In this document: positions 50,697-60,128 of the stretch, piece after piece
How positions within the stretch are numbered: position 1 is the first letter of the stretch
Layout of the letters: each line of letters begins with the position of its first letter
The notes under the pieces: generated by a model
What the model saw: only the letters and a program-made list of their open reading frames with translations
Told to the model about the DNA's origin: nothing
Databases searched by the model: none
Made by a program: the position numbers and the translations under genes
Assembly: GCA_021604505.1 (NCBI GenBank)
Contig: BQJC01000003.1
Span: forward strand, 372,001-436,000
Direction of reading: 5' to 3'
From: Nitrospinaceae bacterium
GTDB lineage: Bacteria > Nitrospinota > Nitrospinia > Nitrospinales > VA-1
Length of the DNA: 64,000 nt

Positions 50697-51851
50697 ATGA
50701 ACATCATATTGAACAGCTATTGCAATTTAAAATGCAATTACTGTTTTGCGGACGAATACATGGAAGAGACCGTGAGAACTCCGGGAAAATCCATGGAATA
50801 CGACTATTTTATCGATCAACTCCTGCCCAAAATCAGATCGCACCCGGTCATCAATTTTTTAGGGGGTGAGCCGACGCTCCATCCGAAGTTCAATGATATG
50901 TTTCAGCATACGCTGGATGCGGTCAACCCTTTCACTTCTCTCAACGTTTTCACCAACGGGCTGATGCCGGAAAAAGTCCTCGACCGCATGGTGAGAACCG
51001 CCAGCATCGAAGGCTCGGTCAAGCGGAATGTCTATTTCGCCATCCTTTTGAACTGGCAGACCCTGGAGAACATCAGCGAAAAAAACCATCAACGCTGTGG
51101 ACAAGTTGCCGAGCAACTGATGCGGACCAACGGCTACAGCGTGATCTTCAGCATCAACGTGTACTCAAAAACTCAGGATTTATACACCCAGTGCGCCGAG
51201 ATCGATGCGATTTACCAAAAAGTGGGCCTGCCAAAAGATCAGACCTACAAAATCCGGGTCAGTCCCGCCTTCCCCATTGTGGGGGAAGCCAATAACGTTT
51301 ACCTGCCAATCCGGGATTTCCCAAAAGTGGGAAGGAACATGCTGAAAATTTTAAAAGATTTTCCGCAACTCTGTTTTCGTTTCGACTGTTCGTTCCCGCC
51401 GTGTTTTCTCGATGAAATCGCGGAGGAGGAATATCCCCTGGTGGAACGGATTTTCTTCCACGGTAGTAAACAGCTTCCTGAGATGACAACCTGGAAAGAT
51501 CAGGACCTTTACTTCGGTTGCGCCGATGGCAGCCCGATGGATATCGACGGGCAGGGGAACTGTTTCAACTGTTTTCCCTTCCACAACCTCAAACTGGGAA
51601 ATGTTGAAAACTTTAAAGAGGTGAACTCCATCGCCCTCGCCAAAATGGGTTCCAAATTTCTGACCACGGTGTTTGAAAGCACCGAGGTGAAAGAACCCTG
51701 CCGGTCCTGTCCGCATCACATGGTGCGGTGCTCCAGCGGCTGTTTCGCCTACAATTTTGTCGATCCAGATGACGGCAGCGCCAAAATGACGAAGGAAGTG
51801 GAATCCGGTGTCAAAGGATCCGATTCGTATGAAATTCGTTTGCAATCATGA
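50697..51851 (+). CDS. Radical SAM protein with Cys-rich SPASM-like C-terminus
   Basis: 384 aa. The cluster motif CNLKCNYCFADEYME lies at the very start (Cys9, 13, 16), followed by FLGGEPTLHPKF. The C-terminal third has many cysteines: CFRFDCSFPPCF, FGCADG, GNCFNCFPF, EPCRSCPHHMVRCSSGC. This fits a SPASM/twitch-type domain holding extra Fe-S clusters, as in peptide-modifying enzymes. No obvious precursor peptide is adjacent except the 93-aa gene upstream, which does not look like one. Substrate unknown. Confidence 0.82.
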   Translation: MNIILNSYCNLKCNYCFADEYMEETVRTPGKSMEYDYFIDQLLPKIRSHPVINFLGGEPTLHPKFNDMFQHTLDAVNPFTSLNVFTNGLMPEKVLDRMVRTASIEGSVKRNVYFAILLNWQTLENISEKNHQRCGQVAEQLMRTNGYSVIFSINVYSKTQDLYTQCAEIDAIYQKVGLPKDQTYKIRVSPAFPIVGEANNVYLPIRDFPKVGRNMLKILKDFPQLCFRFDCSFPPCFLDEIAEEEYPLVERIFFHGSKQLPEMTTWKDQDLYFGCADGSPMDIDGQGNCFNCFPFHNLKLGNVENFKEVNSIALAKMGSKFLTTVFESTEVKEPCRSCPHHMVRCSSGCFAYNFVDPDDGSAKMTKEVESGVKGSDSYEIRLQS

Positions 51852-52203
51852 ATAGATGATAGCCCTCGTGGGTTTTTACAGGACCGTTAGCGATTTTACT
51901 ATCGAGAGTTCTCTTATCCAACCCATCACTGATGATGTCGTAAAGCTCCAGATTTTCCAGCTTTTTAAAACCCCCTCGAGGCACCCTCGGGTCGGCGATG
52001 TTCCAGCCCATCTCCAGCCATCCCAGGTTGCCGCCGTCTTCTTTGGATTTGCATTTGCTGTATTTCTCCGCCAGTTTCATCAACATTTTAACCCGCCCGG
52101 TCCCCGACTTTGCGGAATTGATGGTTTCTTTTAAGAGTTCCGCCACTTCTTTATCGTCCACCAGAATATGTCTTACCTGAATTTGAAACGATGCACCTGC
52201 CAT
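51811..52203 (-). CDS. Parvulin-type peptidyl-prolyl isomerase
   Basis: 130 aa, a single rotamase domain without signal peptide. Family motifs are VRHILVDDKEVAELL, DGGNLGWLEMGW and GPVKTHEGYHLFMI. The region before GGNLGW is shorter than in PpiC. It would catalyse proline cis-trans isomerisation in the cytosol. The 3' end overlaps the convergent radical SAM gene by 41 bp. Confidence 0.82.
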   Translation of the reverse strand: MAGASFQIQVRHILVDDKEVAELLKETINSAKSGTGRVKMLMKLAEKYSKCKSKEDGGNLGWLEMGWNIADPRVPRGGFKKLENLELYDIISDGLDKRTLDSKIANGPVKTHEGYHLFMIANEFHTNRIL

Positions 52204-52375
52204 ATTATTAAATCCTTTGAAACGCTTTAACTGAAATCAAGCCCGCATGAGCCAGTCCGATTTTTATGAACCCACTTGATCTATTGGAGATTTTTCTATA
52301 ATAAATGAGTTTCGAATAAATTTCCATGCCGGATCACCGGCGTCCCCATTATAAACAAAATTGAATCCCCCAAGC

Positions 52376-52954
52376 ATGACACATTCACAAAAGCCGGTCA
52401 TTCTGGCGTCTCAATCCCCACGCCGCAAGGAACTATTAAAAAAACTGGTAGCAGACTTTGAGATCGTCCCGAGTTCGGTGGAGGAAATTTTACAGCCCGG
52501 TCTCAGTCCCATAGAAAACGCCATCGCCCTCGCGCGCCAGAAGGCGCAGGATGTCTCCCGGCGCCATCCCGGCCATTATGTGATCGGCGCAGACACCATT
52601 GTCGTGCTCGACGATGAAATTATCGGCAAACCAAATGACCCCGCCGATGCCCGGAAAATTTTAAAACGCCTGAGCGGCAGAAGCCATCAGGTGATCACCG
52701 GAGTCGTCATCATAAACTCCGGCCGGGCCGAGGACGCGGCAGTTTCAAAAATAGATATCCGCCTTCTGAATGATGAAGAAATCGCCCGCTATGTAGCAAC
52801 CGGAGAACCGTTGGACAAAGCCGGAGCCTATGCCATTCAAGGCGAAGGTGCGGCTCTGGTCGCTTCTTATTCTGGCTCCTATTCCAATATCGTTGGCTTG
52901 CCCCTGGATACGGTTAAAGCCTTGCTGGAACAATCCGGATACGCATTCGGCTGA
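52376..52954 (+). CDS. maf: Nucleoside triphosphate pyrophosphatase Maf
   Basis: 192 aa from ATG 52376 (TTG 52361 is upstream). Maf landmarks: ILASQSPRRKELLKKL at the N-terminus, VIGADTIVVLDDEIIGKP, LSGRSHQVITGVVI and GEPLDKAGAYAIQGEGA. It hydrolyses dTTP/UTP or modified NTPs to the monophosphates and is linked with septum control and pool sanitation. Length and motifs are complete. Confidence 0.94.
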   Translation: MTHSQKPVILASQSPRRKELLKKLVADFEIVPSSVEEILQPGLSPIENAIALARQKAQDVSRRHPGHYVIGADTIVVLDDEIIGKPNDPADARKILKRLSGRSHQVITGVVIINSGRAEDAAVSKIDIRLLNDEEIARYVATGEPLDKAGAYAIQGEGAALVASYSGSYSNIVGLPLDTVKALLEQSGYAFG

Positions 52955-53165
52955 TACTTTATGCTCCCAGATTCAAACGATGGCCATAGAAAATATTCTT
53001 GACTTTTTAAAACCAATTCAAAAACTAAAAACCAGGGGAGTGGAAATATTCCTTGCGAATCATTGATTCATCAGCCTAAAATTTGTATATCTTTACCGGC
53101 CTTTTAATTTTCAAAGGGTTCGTTCAGGTTTTCCAATGCCAATGATGACGGAAGGTAGTTTGATA

Positions 53166-53372
53166 ATGATTGCTATTCGCGGGTACTGCCACAAATGCCA
53201 GGCGCCGATATTTCTCAATCGGACCGATGACGTTTATGGAAACGACATTGTGACACTCAACTGCTGGAACGGCCATTACCAGTGGATCAACATTGAAAAT
53301 CTTGCGGAAGATCTTCCCGTCGAAACCAAAGAAGACCTGGTGACTCACATCGGCTTTTTTTCCGTCCCATGA
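53166..53372 (+). CDS. Small zinc-ribbon-like protein
   Basis: 68 aa from ATG 53166 (GGAAGGT 9-10 bp upstream; ATG 53136 is less supported). A CxxC knuckle near the start (GYCHKCQAPIFLN) and a LNCWNGH segment later could bind one zinc. The remainder is acidic. Its stop overlaps the next start by 4 bp (ATGA), so it is coupled to the formylglycine-generating-enzyme-fold gene. Function unknown. Confidence 0.65.
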   Translation: MIAIRGYCHKCQAPIFLNRTDDVYGNDIVTLNCWNGHYQWINIENLAEDLPVETKEDLVTHIGFFSVP

Positions 53373-54169
53373 ACGGCCCCGGCGTTCAACATTTTGTAAA
53401 ACAACTTTGCATCCTCCTTCTTCTTTTAATTCCCCATAACCTGGCGGCCGCTCCCAAACCCGTTCCTCCGACGCCGCCACCGGAAATGGTTTACATTCCC
53501 GAAGGGTATTTCCAAATGGGAACCGCGTCTGGAAGAGATGACGAAAAACCCATGCATTTCGTGTTCACCCCCGCTTACTTCATCGATAAGTATGAAGTCA
53601 GCAATGCCAAGTACATGGAATTCGTTTTGGCCACCGGCCACGAAAAACCCCTGCACTGGGCGGATGAAAACTTCAACCATCCCGATTTCCCGGTGGTTGG
53701 AATCAGCTGGTACGACGCCATGGCCTATGCCAAATGGAAGGGCGGGCGTCTGCCCACGGAAGCCGAATGGGAAAAAGCCGCCCGCGGTAATGACGGCCGC
53801 CTCTGGCCCTGGGGAAGCGTCTGGGACAAAGGATTTTTCTTTTACTTCGTCAACATATTTGGCGATCAGGACAATTACCCCACCACCGCGCCCGTCAACT
53901 ATTATCAGTCCGGCGCCAGCCCCTTCGGACTGTTCAACACCGCGGGAAACGTTTGGGAATGGTGCCTCGATTGGTACGATGAAGAATATTACCGCATGAG
54001 TCCAGAGATCAATCCCGAAGGCCCCAAAGACCCTGGAACGATGAAAGTCCTGCGCGGCGGTTCCTGGATCAATGACATTGACGGCGTTCAGGTGGTCCAC
54101 CGCGCGCGCAATTTCCCCAACATTAAGAATAAAATCTATGGGTTCCGGACGGTTCTTCCCGTTCAGTGA
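53369..54169 (+). CDS. Exported formylglycine-generating-enzyme (SUMF1/FGE) fold protein
   Basis: 266 aa with a signal peptide (about 1-27, ending LAAAP). The FGE-sulfatase domain shows MVYIPEGYFQMGT, VGISWYDAMAYAKWKGGRLP, TEAEWEKAARG, FGLFNTAGNVWEWCLDWYD, VLRGGSW and YGFRTVL. The Cys pair used by true formylglycine-generating enzymes near the C-terminus is not seen, and no sulfatase is nearby. It is more likely a structural or binding member, as common in secreted proteins. Confidence 0.87.
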   Translation: MNGPGVQHFVKQLCILLLLLIPHNLAAAPKPVPPTPPPEMVYIPEGYFQMGTASGRDDEKPMHFVFTPAYFIDKYEVSNAKYMEFVLATGHEKPLHWADENFNHPDFPVVGISWYDAMAYAKWKGGRLPTEAEWEKAARGNDGRLWPWGSVWDKGFFFYFVNIFGDQDNYPTTAPVNYYQSGASPFGLFNTAGNVWEWCLDWYDEEYYRMSPEINPEGPKDPGTMKVLRGGSWINDIDGVQVVHRARNFPNIKNKIYGFRTVLPVQ

Positions 54170-55425
54170 ACACACCCGGCGTGAACCCTGACAACGTCCC
54201 CCCGCCTCCCGAAAACCAGGCTTCCAACAAACTCGCCATCGGTTCCTGGGCGCTGTACGACTTCGCCAACACCATCTTTTCGATGAACGTCATCTCCCTC
54301 TACTTCGCCCTTTGGGTGACGGTGGACCACGGCGGACCGGACATTTTGTACAGCGTTGCACTTTCGGGGTCCATGCTGGCGGTGGCTCTCAGCGTCCCGG
54401 TCTTTGGCGCCATCTCCGATCAAACCGGGAAAAGACGCATCCCCTTAACGCTACTGACCCTGCTATCCGTGGCTGGAACATTTTTCATCGGTCAAACCGG
54501 CCACCTGTTGACCGGAATATTTTTTTTCATCATCGCCAATTACTGTTATCAATCGGCTTTAGTGTTTTATAACGGCATGCTGCCTTCCGTAGCACGGGGG
54601 TCGCATATCGGTCTCGTCTCAGGATATGGGGTGAGCCTCGGATATCTTGGGTCGATTGCCGGCTTATTGCTGGTGAAACCGTTTGTCGAAGCCGGAGGCC
54701 GGTCAGCGGCTTTTCTTCCCACCGCCGCCATGTTTCTGATTTTTTCGATTCCCTGCTTTCTCTTCGTCCAAGACCCGGAAACCCAAGCCCGGAAGAAGGT
54801 CCACATCGGCCAGGCATTCCGAACCCTTAAACAAACGGTAGCAAACGCCAGTGAGTACAAACTCCTGCTGAAATTTATCCTCATCCACTTTCTCATTCTC
54901 GATGTCGTGAATACAGTAATAGCGTTCATGTCCGTGTATGCCAACAAAGTGATGCAATTCACCGACGCTGAAATCACCACTTTTTTAATCTCCTCCACCG
55001 CCGCCGCCATGATCGGATCCTATGTCATCGGCTGGCTGGTCAAACACAAAGGAACCGGCTGGTCCTACGGATTGGTACTGTGGTTGTGGGTTGCCGCCCT
55101 TTCGATCGCGATTTTGAGTCAAAGCCAAACCATTTTCTGGCTGGTGGGTCCCTTGGCTGGTATGGGAATGGGAGGAGTCTGGGTGGTCAGCCGCGCGTAT
55201 ATTGTGGAACTCTCCCCGCCGGAAAAACTGGGGGAGTTTTTTGGACTGTACGGACTGGCTGGAAAAGCCGCCTCGATCCTGGGGCCTCTCTTATGGGGAA
55301 CCGTCGTCTGGATTTTTCAAGACACGCAAACCTTCAAATACCGCGCCGCCCTGACATCCCTGCTCATCATCACGATAGGAACCCTGTTTCTCTTTCGGTC
55401 GCTACGCAGACAACTGGCTCAATAA
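54166..55425 (+). CDS. UMF1/Atg22-type MFS transporter
   Basis: 419 aa starting at GTG 54166 within the previous stop (GTGA overlap). Twelve membrane helices. The first helix region AIGSWALYDFANTIFSMNV is the UMF1/Atg22-like signature, and FGAISDQTGKRRIPL is the MFS loop motif. Yeast Atg22 exports amino acids from the vacuole; bacterial UMF1 substrates are unknown. Coupled with the two genes upstream. Confidence 0.88.
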   Translation: MNTPGVNPDNVPPPPENQASNKLAIGSWALYDFANTIFSMNVISLYFALWVTVDHGGPDILYSVALSGSMLAVALSVPVFGAISDQTGKRRIPLTLLTLLSVAGTFFIGQTGHLLTGIFFFIIANYCYQSALVFYNGMLPSVARGSHIGLVSGYGVSLGYLGSIAGLLLVKPFVEAGGRSAAFLPTAAMFLIFSIPCFLFVQDPETQARKKVHIGQAFRTLKQTVANASEYKLLLKFILIHFLILDVVNTVIAFMSVYANKVMQFTDAEITTFLISSTAAAMIGSYVIGWLVKHKGTGWSYGLVLWLWVAALSIAILSQSQTIFWLVGPLAGMGMGGVWVVSRAYIVELSPPEKLGEFFGLYGLAGKAASILGPLLWGTVVWIFQDTQTFKYRAALTSLLIITIGTLFLFRSLRRQLAQ

Positions 55426-55499
55426 AGTCAAGTGATTGCGTTTTTTTGATGGACTAAAATTTTGCCTGATGGCCCCCTTCGCGGTTAAAACGAAATCGG

Positions 55500-55528
55500 T
55501 TGACAACCGGGAATCGAATGTTTAGGCT
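55500..55528 (+). promoter_or_regulatory. Possible promoter of the SurA-like isomerase gene
   Basis: A perfect TTGACA at 55500-55505, a 17-bp spacer and a weak TAGGCT at 55523-55528. It lies 60 bp upstream of the ATG. Confidence 0.4.
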
Positions 55529-55587
55529 TGAATTGATTCCAATATTTTAACGGCAACCCCAAAGTTCACTTTATATGAGAGGTTGAA

Positions 55588-56601
55588 ATGTTCCGCTATC
55601 GCTTTATTAAACAGTGGGTGGTTGCAAGCTCGGCGTTGTGTCTGATTGCCGGTGCCGCGCCACAGCTTTTCGCCCATTCCGGACACAAACACGACGATAA
55701 ACCGCCCATCAGCCTGCCGGAGGTGACCGCCAGAGTCAATGACACCGACATCAAACGGGAAGTTATTTTACGGGAACTAAAAAAAACCATTCGCAATTAC
55801 AAAGACAGGGGAATGACCCTCAAACCGGACCAGTTGAAAACGGCGGCGAAAAAACTGATCGACGATGAAATCGGACGGACGCTGTTATTGCAAAGAGGAG
55901 AAAAAATCGGTGTCTCGGTAACTCCCGAAATGGTGAAAACCAAATTGAATCAAATCAAAGGGACGTTTAAGTCCGATGCAGTATTCGAGCATAAACTGGC
56001 GGACCAGGGGATGAGCCTCGATCAGTATCAAGACGAATTGCGGACCGATCTGATTATGGATCAGGTTATTAAAAAAGAAGTGGAATCAAAAATCAAAGTC
56101 AACGAAAAAGACCTGAAAGATTATTACGACCAGAATATAAACCAATACCGCACCCCGGAAAAGGCCCGCGCCAGTGTCATCCTGATCAAGCTGGCACCCA
56201 ACAGCAGTTCTGAAAAAGAACGAAACGCCCGGAAAAAAATAGAATCCATTTTAAAGCAGGTCGAAGCTGGAACAGATTTTTCAGGATTGGCGAAGAAATT
56301 CTCGCAGGACAGTTTGGCTCCTAAAGGCGGCGATCTCGGATTCTTTGCAAAAAAACAGATGCTTCCCGCCTTCAGCGAAAGGGCCTTCAAACTAAAGGTG
56401 GGCGAAGTGAGCGAAATTTTCAAGACCCAGCACGGGTTTCACCTGTTGAAGGTGACGGACAAAAAACCCGGTGTGGAACGCCCCTTTAAAAAGGTCAAGG
56501 AAAGCATCCGGCAAACACTGATAGAAAGGAAAAGCGCACAAGCCACCCAGGCTTATGTGCAAACGCTTAAAAAGCAGGCTGACCTGAAAACCTATTTCTA
56601 G
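55588..56601 (+). CDS. Periplasmic SurA-like peptidyl-prolyl isomerase
   Basis: 337 aa. A signal peptide (about 1-30, ending QLFA-H) is followed by a His-rich mature start, HSGHKHDDKPP. Next come a SurA-N-type helical chaperone domain (about 45-180) and one parvulin domain (about 190-300, with RASVILIKLAPNSS, PKGGDLGFFAKKQMLP and KTQHGFHLLKVTDKKPG). It assists folding of exported proteins, perhaps outer-membrane proteins. Only one parvulin unit is present, unlike SurA with two. Confidence 0.9.
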   Translation: MFRYRFIKQWVVASSALCLIAGAAPQLFAHSGHKHDDKPPISLPEVTARVNDTDIKREVILRELKKTIRNYKDRGMTLKPDQLKTAAKKLIDDEIGRTLLLQRGEKIGVSVTPEMVKTKLNQIKGTFKSDAVFEHKLADQGMSLDQYQDELRTDLIMDQVIKKEVESKIKVNEKDLKDYYDQNINQYRTPEKARASVILIKLAPNSSSEKERNARKKIESILKQVEAGTDFSGLAKKFSQDSLAPKGGDLGFFAKKQMLPAFSERAFKLKVGEVSEIFKTQHGFHLLKVTDKKPGVERPFKKVKESIRQTLIERKSAQATQAYVQTLKKQADLKTYF

Positions 56602-56645
56602 GAAAATAGATCAGGCCTTTTTTCTTCCAAGCGAATACTTTTTTC

Positions 56646-57170
56646 TTAGTGGTGGGAGGTCTCCGAGGCGATTTTATCCATAAGGGCAAAAAACACGCCG
56701 CTTAAAACAAATGCCATGTGGATCGCCACCTTCCACATAAACATGTAGGTGTTGGCTTCGGTGGGTTCCGCGGGGATTTCCACAAAGGTTTTAAGAAGGT
56801 CGATTGCGGAAATGGCGACGATGGCGCCAATGACCTTTAACTTGAGCCCGCCAAAATCGACCTTTCCCATCCAGTCGGGCCGGTCGGCATGCTCGCCGAC
56901 ATCAATTTTTGAAACAAAGATTTCATATCCGGAGAAAATGATCATCAGCAGTAACGATCCCACCAGGGCCATGTCCACGAGGGTCAAAATTCCAATGATG
57001 GCATCACTCTCTGAGATTGAAAGGACATGAAGCGACAGATGAAAAATTTCCTGCCCGAATTTTATTAGCAAAAGCAGGATGCTGAGGATCAATCCCAAAA
57101 AGAAAGGCGCTAATAACCACCGGCTTCTGAAAATGACTGTCTCCAGCAGTTGTTCGATTTTACCCGGCAT
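56646..57170 (-). CDS. yqhA: YqhA/UPF0114 family membrane protein
   Basis: 174 aa with four membrane helices. UPF0114 landmarks are FRSRWLLAPFFLGLILSILL, ALVGSLLLMIIFSGYEIFV and FGGLKLKVIGAIVAISAIDLLK. Function is unknown in all bacteria. It is followed on the minus strand by nothing close and faces the SurA-like gene. Length is normal. Confidence 0.9.
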   Translation of the reverse strand: MPGKIEQLLETVIFRSRWLLAPFFLGLILSILLLLIKFGQEIFHLSLHVLSISESDAIIGILTLVDMALVGSLLLMIIFSGYEIFVSKIDVGEHADRPDWMGKVDFGGLKLKVIGAIVAISAIDLLKTFVEIPAEPTEANTYMFMWKVAIHMAFVLSGVFFALMDKIASETSHH

Positions 57171-57196
57171 ATAGTAAGTGTTCCTTGGAGTGAGAG

Positions 57197-57397
57197 TTAT
57201 TTTTTCTCAGGCTTGGCTTTCTCTTTTTTCTTTGCGGGTTTTCCCTTATTGATCTCATTGAGTTTCCGCTTCACAATTTTCCCTTTGTCCCGGTCAAAAT
57301 CCATTTTCAGATGCACCGAATTGGGAAATACCTTGCACACAACGCCTTCTTTTTTTTTGCCGGCAAAATCTAATTTAACCGTATCTCCTACTTTCAT
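57197..57397 (-). CDS. Small basic beta-barrel protein with Lys-rich tail
   Basis: 66 aa from ATG 57397, supported by GGAGGAGG 8 bp upstream; the ATG at 57415 overlaps that site. The first 45 residues look like an SH3/KOW-like barrel (MKVGDTVKLDFAGKKKEGVV, SVHLKMDFD). The tail is very Lys/Glu/Pro-rich (KGKPAKKKEKAKPEKK), suggesting nucleic-acid or ribosome binding. Function unknown. Confidence 0.7.
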   Translation of the reverse strand: MKVGDTVKLDFAGKKKEGVVCKVFPNSVHLKMDFDRDKGKIVKRKLNEINKGKPAKKKEKAKPEKK

Positions 57398-57579
57398 GAT
57401 TTGTCCTCCTCCCATACCTTAAAGGGTGAAACCGCAGCATCTCTTGGCTCTTTGGAAGAATGAAGACTAGAGGAAATTATTTTGCGAGTCAATTTTTTCT
57501 TTAAATAAGGTCCACGGTTGGGTTCTTATCAAACCGGTTCTCTGGTAAACTTTCCCAAAAATGATTTTAATTCTATAAA

Positions 57580-60093
57580 ATGAACCTGACTTCCACAATC
57601 GACCCTCCTCTCAAAAAACCCGCGCCCCAGGACCCAAAGATCTTTGCCGAAGTCGTGCTGAATCTTCCGGTGAGAGAGTCGTTCACCTACTCCGTCCCCC
57701 CGCAATTCATCCCGTATTTACAACCGGGAATCCGCGTGTTTGTTCCTTTCGGCAGGCGCAAACTCACCGGGTACGTTGTCTCGCTGTCCGATCGCTGTGA
57801 CTCGTCATTCACCCTCAAAAATATCGAAGATGTCCTCGACACCGAACCCGTGCTCTCCAGGGAAATCCTGGCTTTGACCCGCTGGATCGCCGACTATTAC
57901 CAGGCATCCTGGGGAGAAGCGGTCAAGGCCGCACTGCCCGCCGGGCTGGAAGACGAAAGTCATGAAATCCTGACCCTGACACCATCTGGCGAAAAAACCC
58001 TGACCCAGCAAGGATTGAAGGAATCGATGTCTCTCATCCTGAGTGCGGTTAAGAAACGGGGCGAAATCACACCCAAACAAATCCAGCGTCACCTGCAGAA
58101 AAAATTCAGCGCCCACACATTGGCCCGGCTCAAACAAAAAGGATGGCTGCAATCGCAATTGCAAATCAAACGCAGCACGGTGGGTTACCAATACGAAAAG
58201 CTGGCGCGGGTTGTCAGCCCGACGCCTGACGAACAAGAGGTTGAAAAAATTCTTCATCGCAGTCCCAAACAACAAGCGGTTTACGCCTCCCTTTTGGAAG
58301 GAGAAAAGACTTTAAAAGAACTCGCCGCAAAAATCCCGGCCTATGCCGCGCCCTTCAGGAAACTTCGGGAAAAAGAACTGGTGGAAGTGGTGACAATCAA
58401 AACTCACCGGCAAAACACCGGGGACGAGCCCAGGTCCACTGAAGAGATCGAAAGCCCATTGCCCCTAACCCCCGATCAGAAGCAGACCTATGAAGAAATA
58501 AAACACTCGCTTGATCGTTCCGAGTTTCAAACCTATTTGTTGCATGGAGTCACCGGAAGCGGAAAAACCGAGGTTTACATGCGTTGCATCCAGACGGCGC
58601 TTGATTTAAATAAGAAAGCGGTCATGATGGTTCCTGAAATTTCCCTGACGCCGCAAACCGTGACCCGGTTTCTCAAACGGTTCGGCAAAAACGTCGCCAT
58701 TTTACACAGCGGATTGTCGCAAAGGGAACGCTATCAGGAATGGAAAAAAATTCGAGAAGGCCAGGTTTCCATCGTGGTGGGCGCGCGTTCTTCTATTTTC
58801 GCACCGCTCAAAAACCTCGGCGTGATCGTTATCGACGAAGAACACGATACCTCATACAAGCAGGATTCCACACCGCGCTACCACGCCCGGGACACCGCCA
58901 TCGTCCGCGCCCGCTCGGAAAAGGCCGTCGTGATTTTAGGCTCGGCGACCCCCTCCCTGGAATCCCTGGCCAACACCGAGTCGGGGAAATACCGCTACCT
59001 GTCGCTCGACAAACGGGTTCAGGACCGTCTCCTGCCGGTGGTCCAACTCGTCGACATGCAAAAGGAAAAAGATGAGAACAAAAACTTCTCCATCCTTTCC
59101 GGAAAACTCAAAACCGCCATTCGCAGCCGGCTCGACCGCAAGGAACAGGTGTTTCTGTTTTTAAACCGGCGGGGAACCGCCAACTACGTGTTCTGCAAAG
59201 AGTGCGGGTTTGTGTTTGACTGCCACCACTGTAGCGTAACACTGACGTTCCATGGCCGGGAAAACCGCATTCGATGCCATTACTGCAATTACACCGCCCG
59301 CGTCCCAACCACCTGCGCCGATTGTAAAGGCGAAGTGATCAAGTTCAGCGGGTTCGGAACGCAACGCCTGGAGGACGAAATCCACCGGCTGTACCCCGAG
59401 GCACGCACCGTCCGTCTCGACCGGGACACCACCCGGGGCCGTTCCGCATTCGCATCCATGCACCGGCTCATGTCCGCCGGGGAAATCGATATCCTGATCG
59501 GCACCCAGATGATCACCAAAGGCCACGACTTTCCCCACGTCACCCTGGTCGGCGTGGTGCATGCCGATCTTTCATTGAACATCCCCGATTTCCGTTCCTG
59601 TGAGAGGTCCTTCCAGCTCATGACCCAGGTGGCGGGCCGGGCCGGAAGGGGTCAGATTCCGGGGCAGGTGCTCATTCAAACCCACAATCCCAGGCACTAC
59701 GTGTTCGATTTTGTGAAAGCCCACGATTTCAAAAAATTCTCTGAAAAAGAGATGGTATCCCGGAGACAGTTAAATTATCCTCCTTTCACCCGCCTGGCGG
59801 CGCTTGAAATTGAAAGCGAATCAGAAAAAACGGCGGAAGCGGCGGCGGGCAAATTAAAATCGTGTTTAATGCGGATCATCGCGCGCATCCCGGATATCGA
59901 ATTGATGGGCGCTTCGCCTGCCGCCCTTTACCAGATCAAAAATAAATACCGCTGGCACATTCTTCTGAAATCAAAAAAAGCCCAGACCCTGCAATCCATC
60001 CTTCATCAATTGCGGGATCTCAAAGAATTAAAGTCCCCTTTTATGAACAAGGTGAAATTCTCCATTGATGTGGACCCAGTGAACCTTCTATAA
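57580..60093 (+). CDS. priA: Primosomal protein N' (replication restart helicase PriA)
   Basis: 837 aa. The N-terminal 3'-DNA-binding domain (FAEVVLNLPVRESFTYSVP) and winged helix precede a superfamily 2 helicase with Walker A LHGVTGSGKTEVYMRC and the DEEH box VIVIDEEHDTSYKQ. The zinc-binding domain carries CKECGFVFDCHHC and CHYCNYTARVPTTCADC, and helicase motif V-VI ends QVAGRAGRGQIPGQV. PriA restarts stalled forks by loading DnaB. An insertion around residues 180-290 makes it about 100 aa longer than E. coli PriA. Confidence 0.95.
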   Translation: MNLTSTIDPPLKKPAPQDPKIFAEVVLNLPVRESFTYSVPPQFIPYLQPGIRVFVPFGRRKLTGYVVSLSDRCDSSFTLKNIEDVLDTEPVLSREILALTRWIADYYQASWGEAVKAALPAGLEDESHEILTLTPSGEKTLTQQGLKESMSLILSAVKKRGEITPKQIQRHLQKKFSAHTLARLKQKGWLQSQLQIKRSTVGYQYEKLARVVSPTPDEQEVEKILHRSPKQQAVYASLLEGEKTLKELAAKIPAYAAPFRKLREKELVEVVTIKTHRQNTGDEPRSTEEIESPLPLTPDQKQTYEEIKHSLDRSEFQTYLLHGVTGSGKTEVYMRCIQTALDLNKKAVMMVPEISLTPQTVTRFLKRFGKNVAILHSGLSQRERYQEWKKIREGQVSIVVGARSSIFAPLKNLGVIVIDEEHDTSYKQDSTPRYHARDTAIVRARSEKAVVILGSATPSLESLANTESGKYRYLSLDKRVQDRLLPVVQLVDMQKEKDENKNFSILSGKLKTAIRSRLDRKEQVFLFLNRRGTANYVFCKECGFVFDCHHCSVTLTFHGRENRIRCHYCNYTARVPTTCADCKGEVIKFSGFGTQRLEDEIHRLYPEARTVRLDRDTTRGRSAFASMHRLMSAGEIDILIGTQMITKGHDFPHVTLVGVVHADLSLNIPDFRSCERSFQLMTQVAGRAGRGQIPGQVLIQTHNPRHYVFDFVKAHDFKKFSEKEMVSRRQLNYPPFTRLAALEIESESEKTAEAAAGKLKSCLMRIIARIPDIELMGASPAALYQIKNKYRWHILLKSKKAQTLQSILHQLRDLKELKSPFMNKVKFSIDVDPVNLL

Positions 60094-60128
60094 AACTCCT
60101 ATATTAAAACTTATTTAGAAAGCTGAAA

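Noticed and set aside
50260-51851. RiPP cluster with the 93-aa gene as precursor and the radical SAM gene as maturase
   Set aside because: The 93-aa protein is a folded-looking alternating strand/helix protein without a leader/core layout, and the 155-bp gap and lack of exporter give no further support.
52980-53066. 28-codon frame MAIENILDFLKPIQKLKTRG... after maf
   Set aside because: No ribosome binding site and no supporting context; too short to judge.
53369-54169. True formylglycine-generating enzyme that activates sulfatases
   Set aside because: The active-site Cys pair is not seen and no sulfatase gene is present; kept as an FGE-fold protein only.
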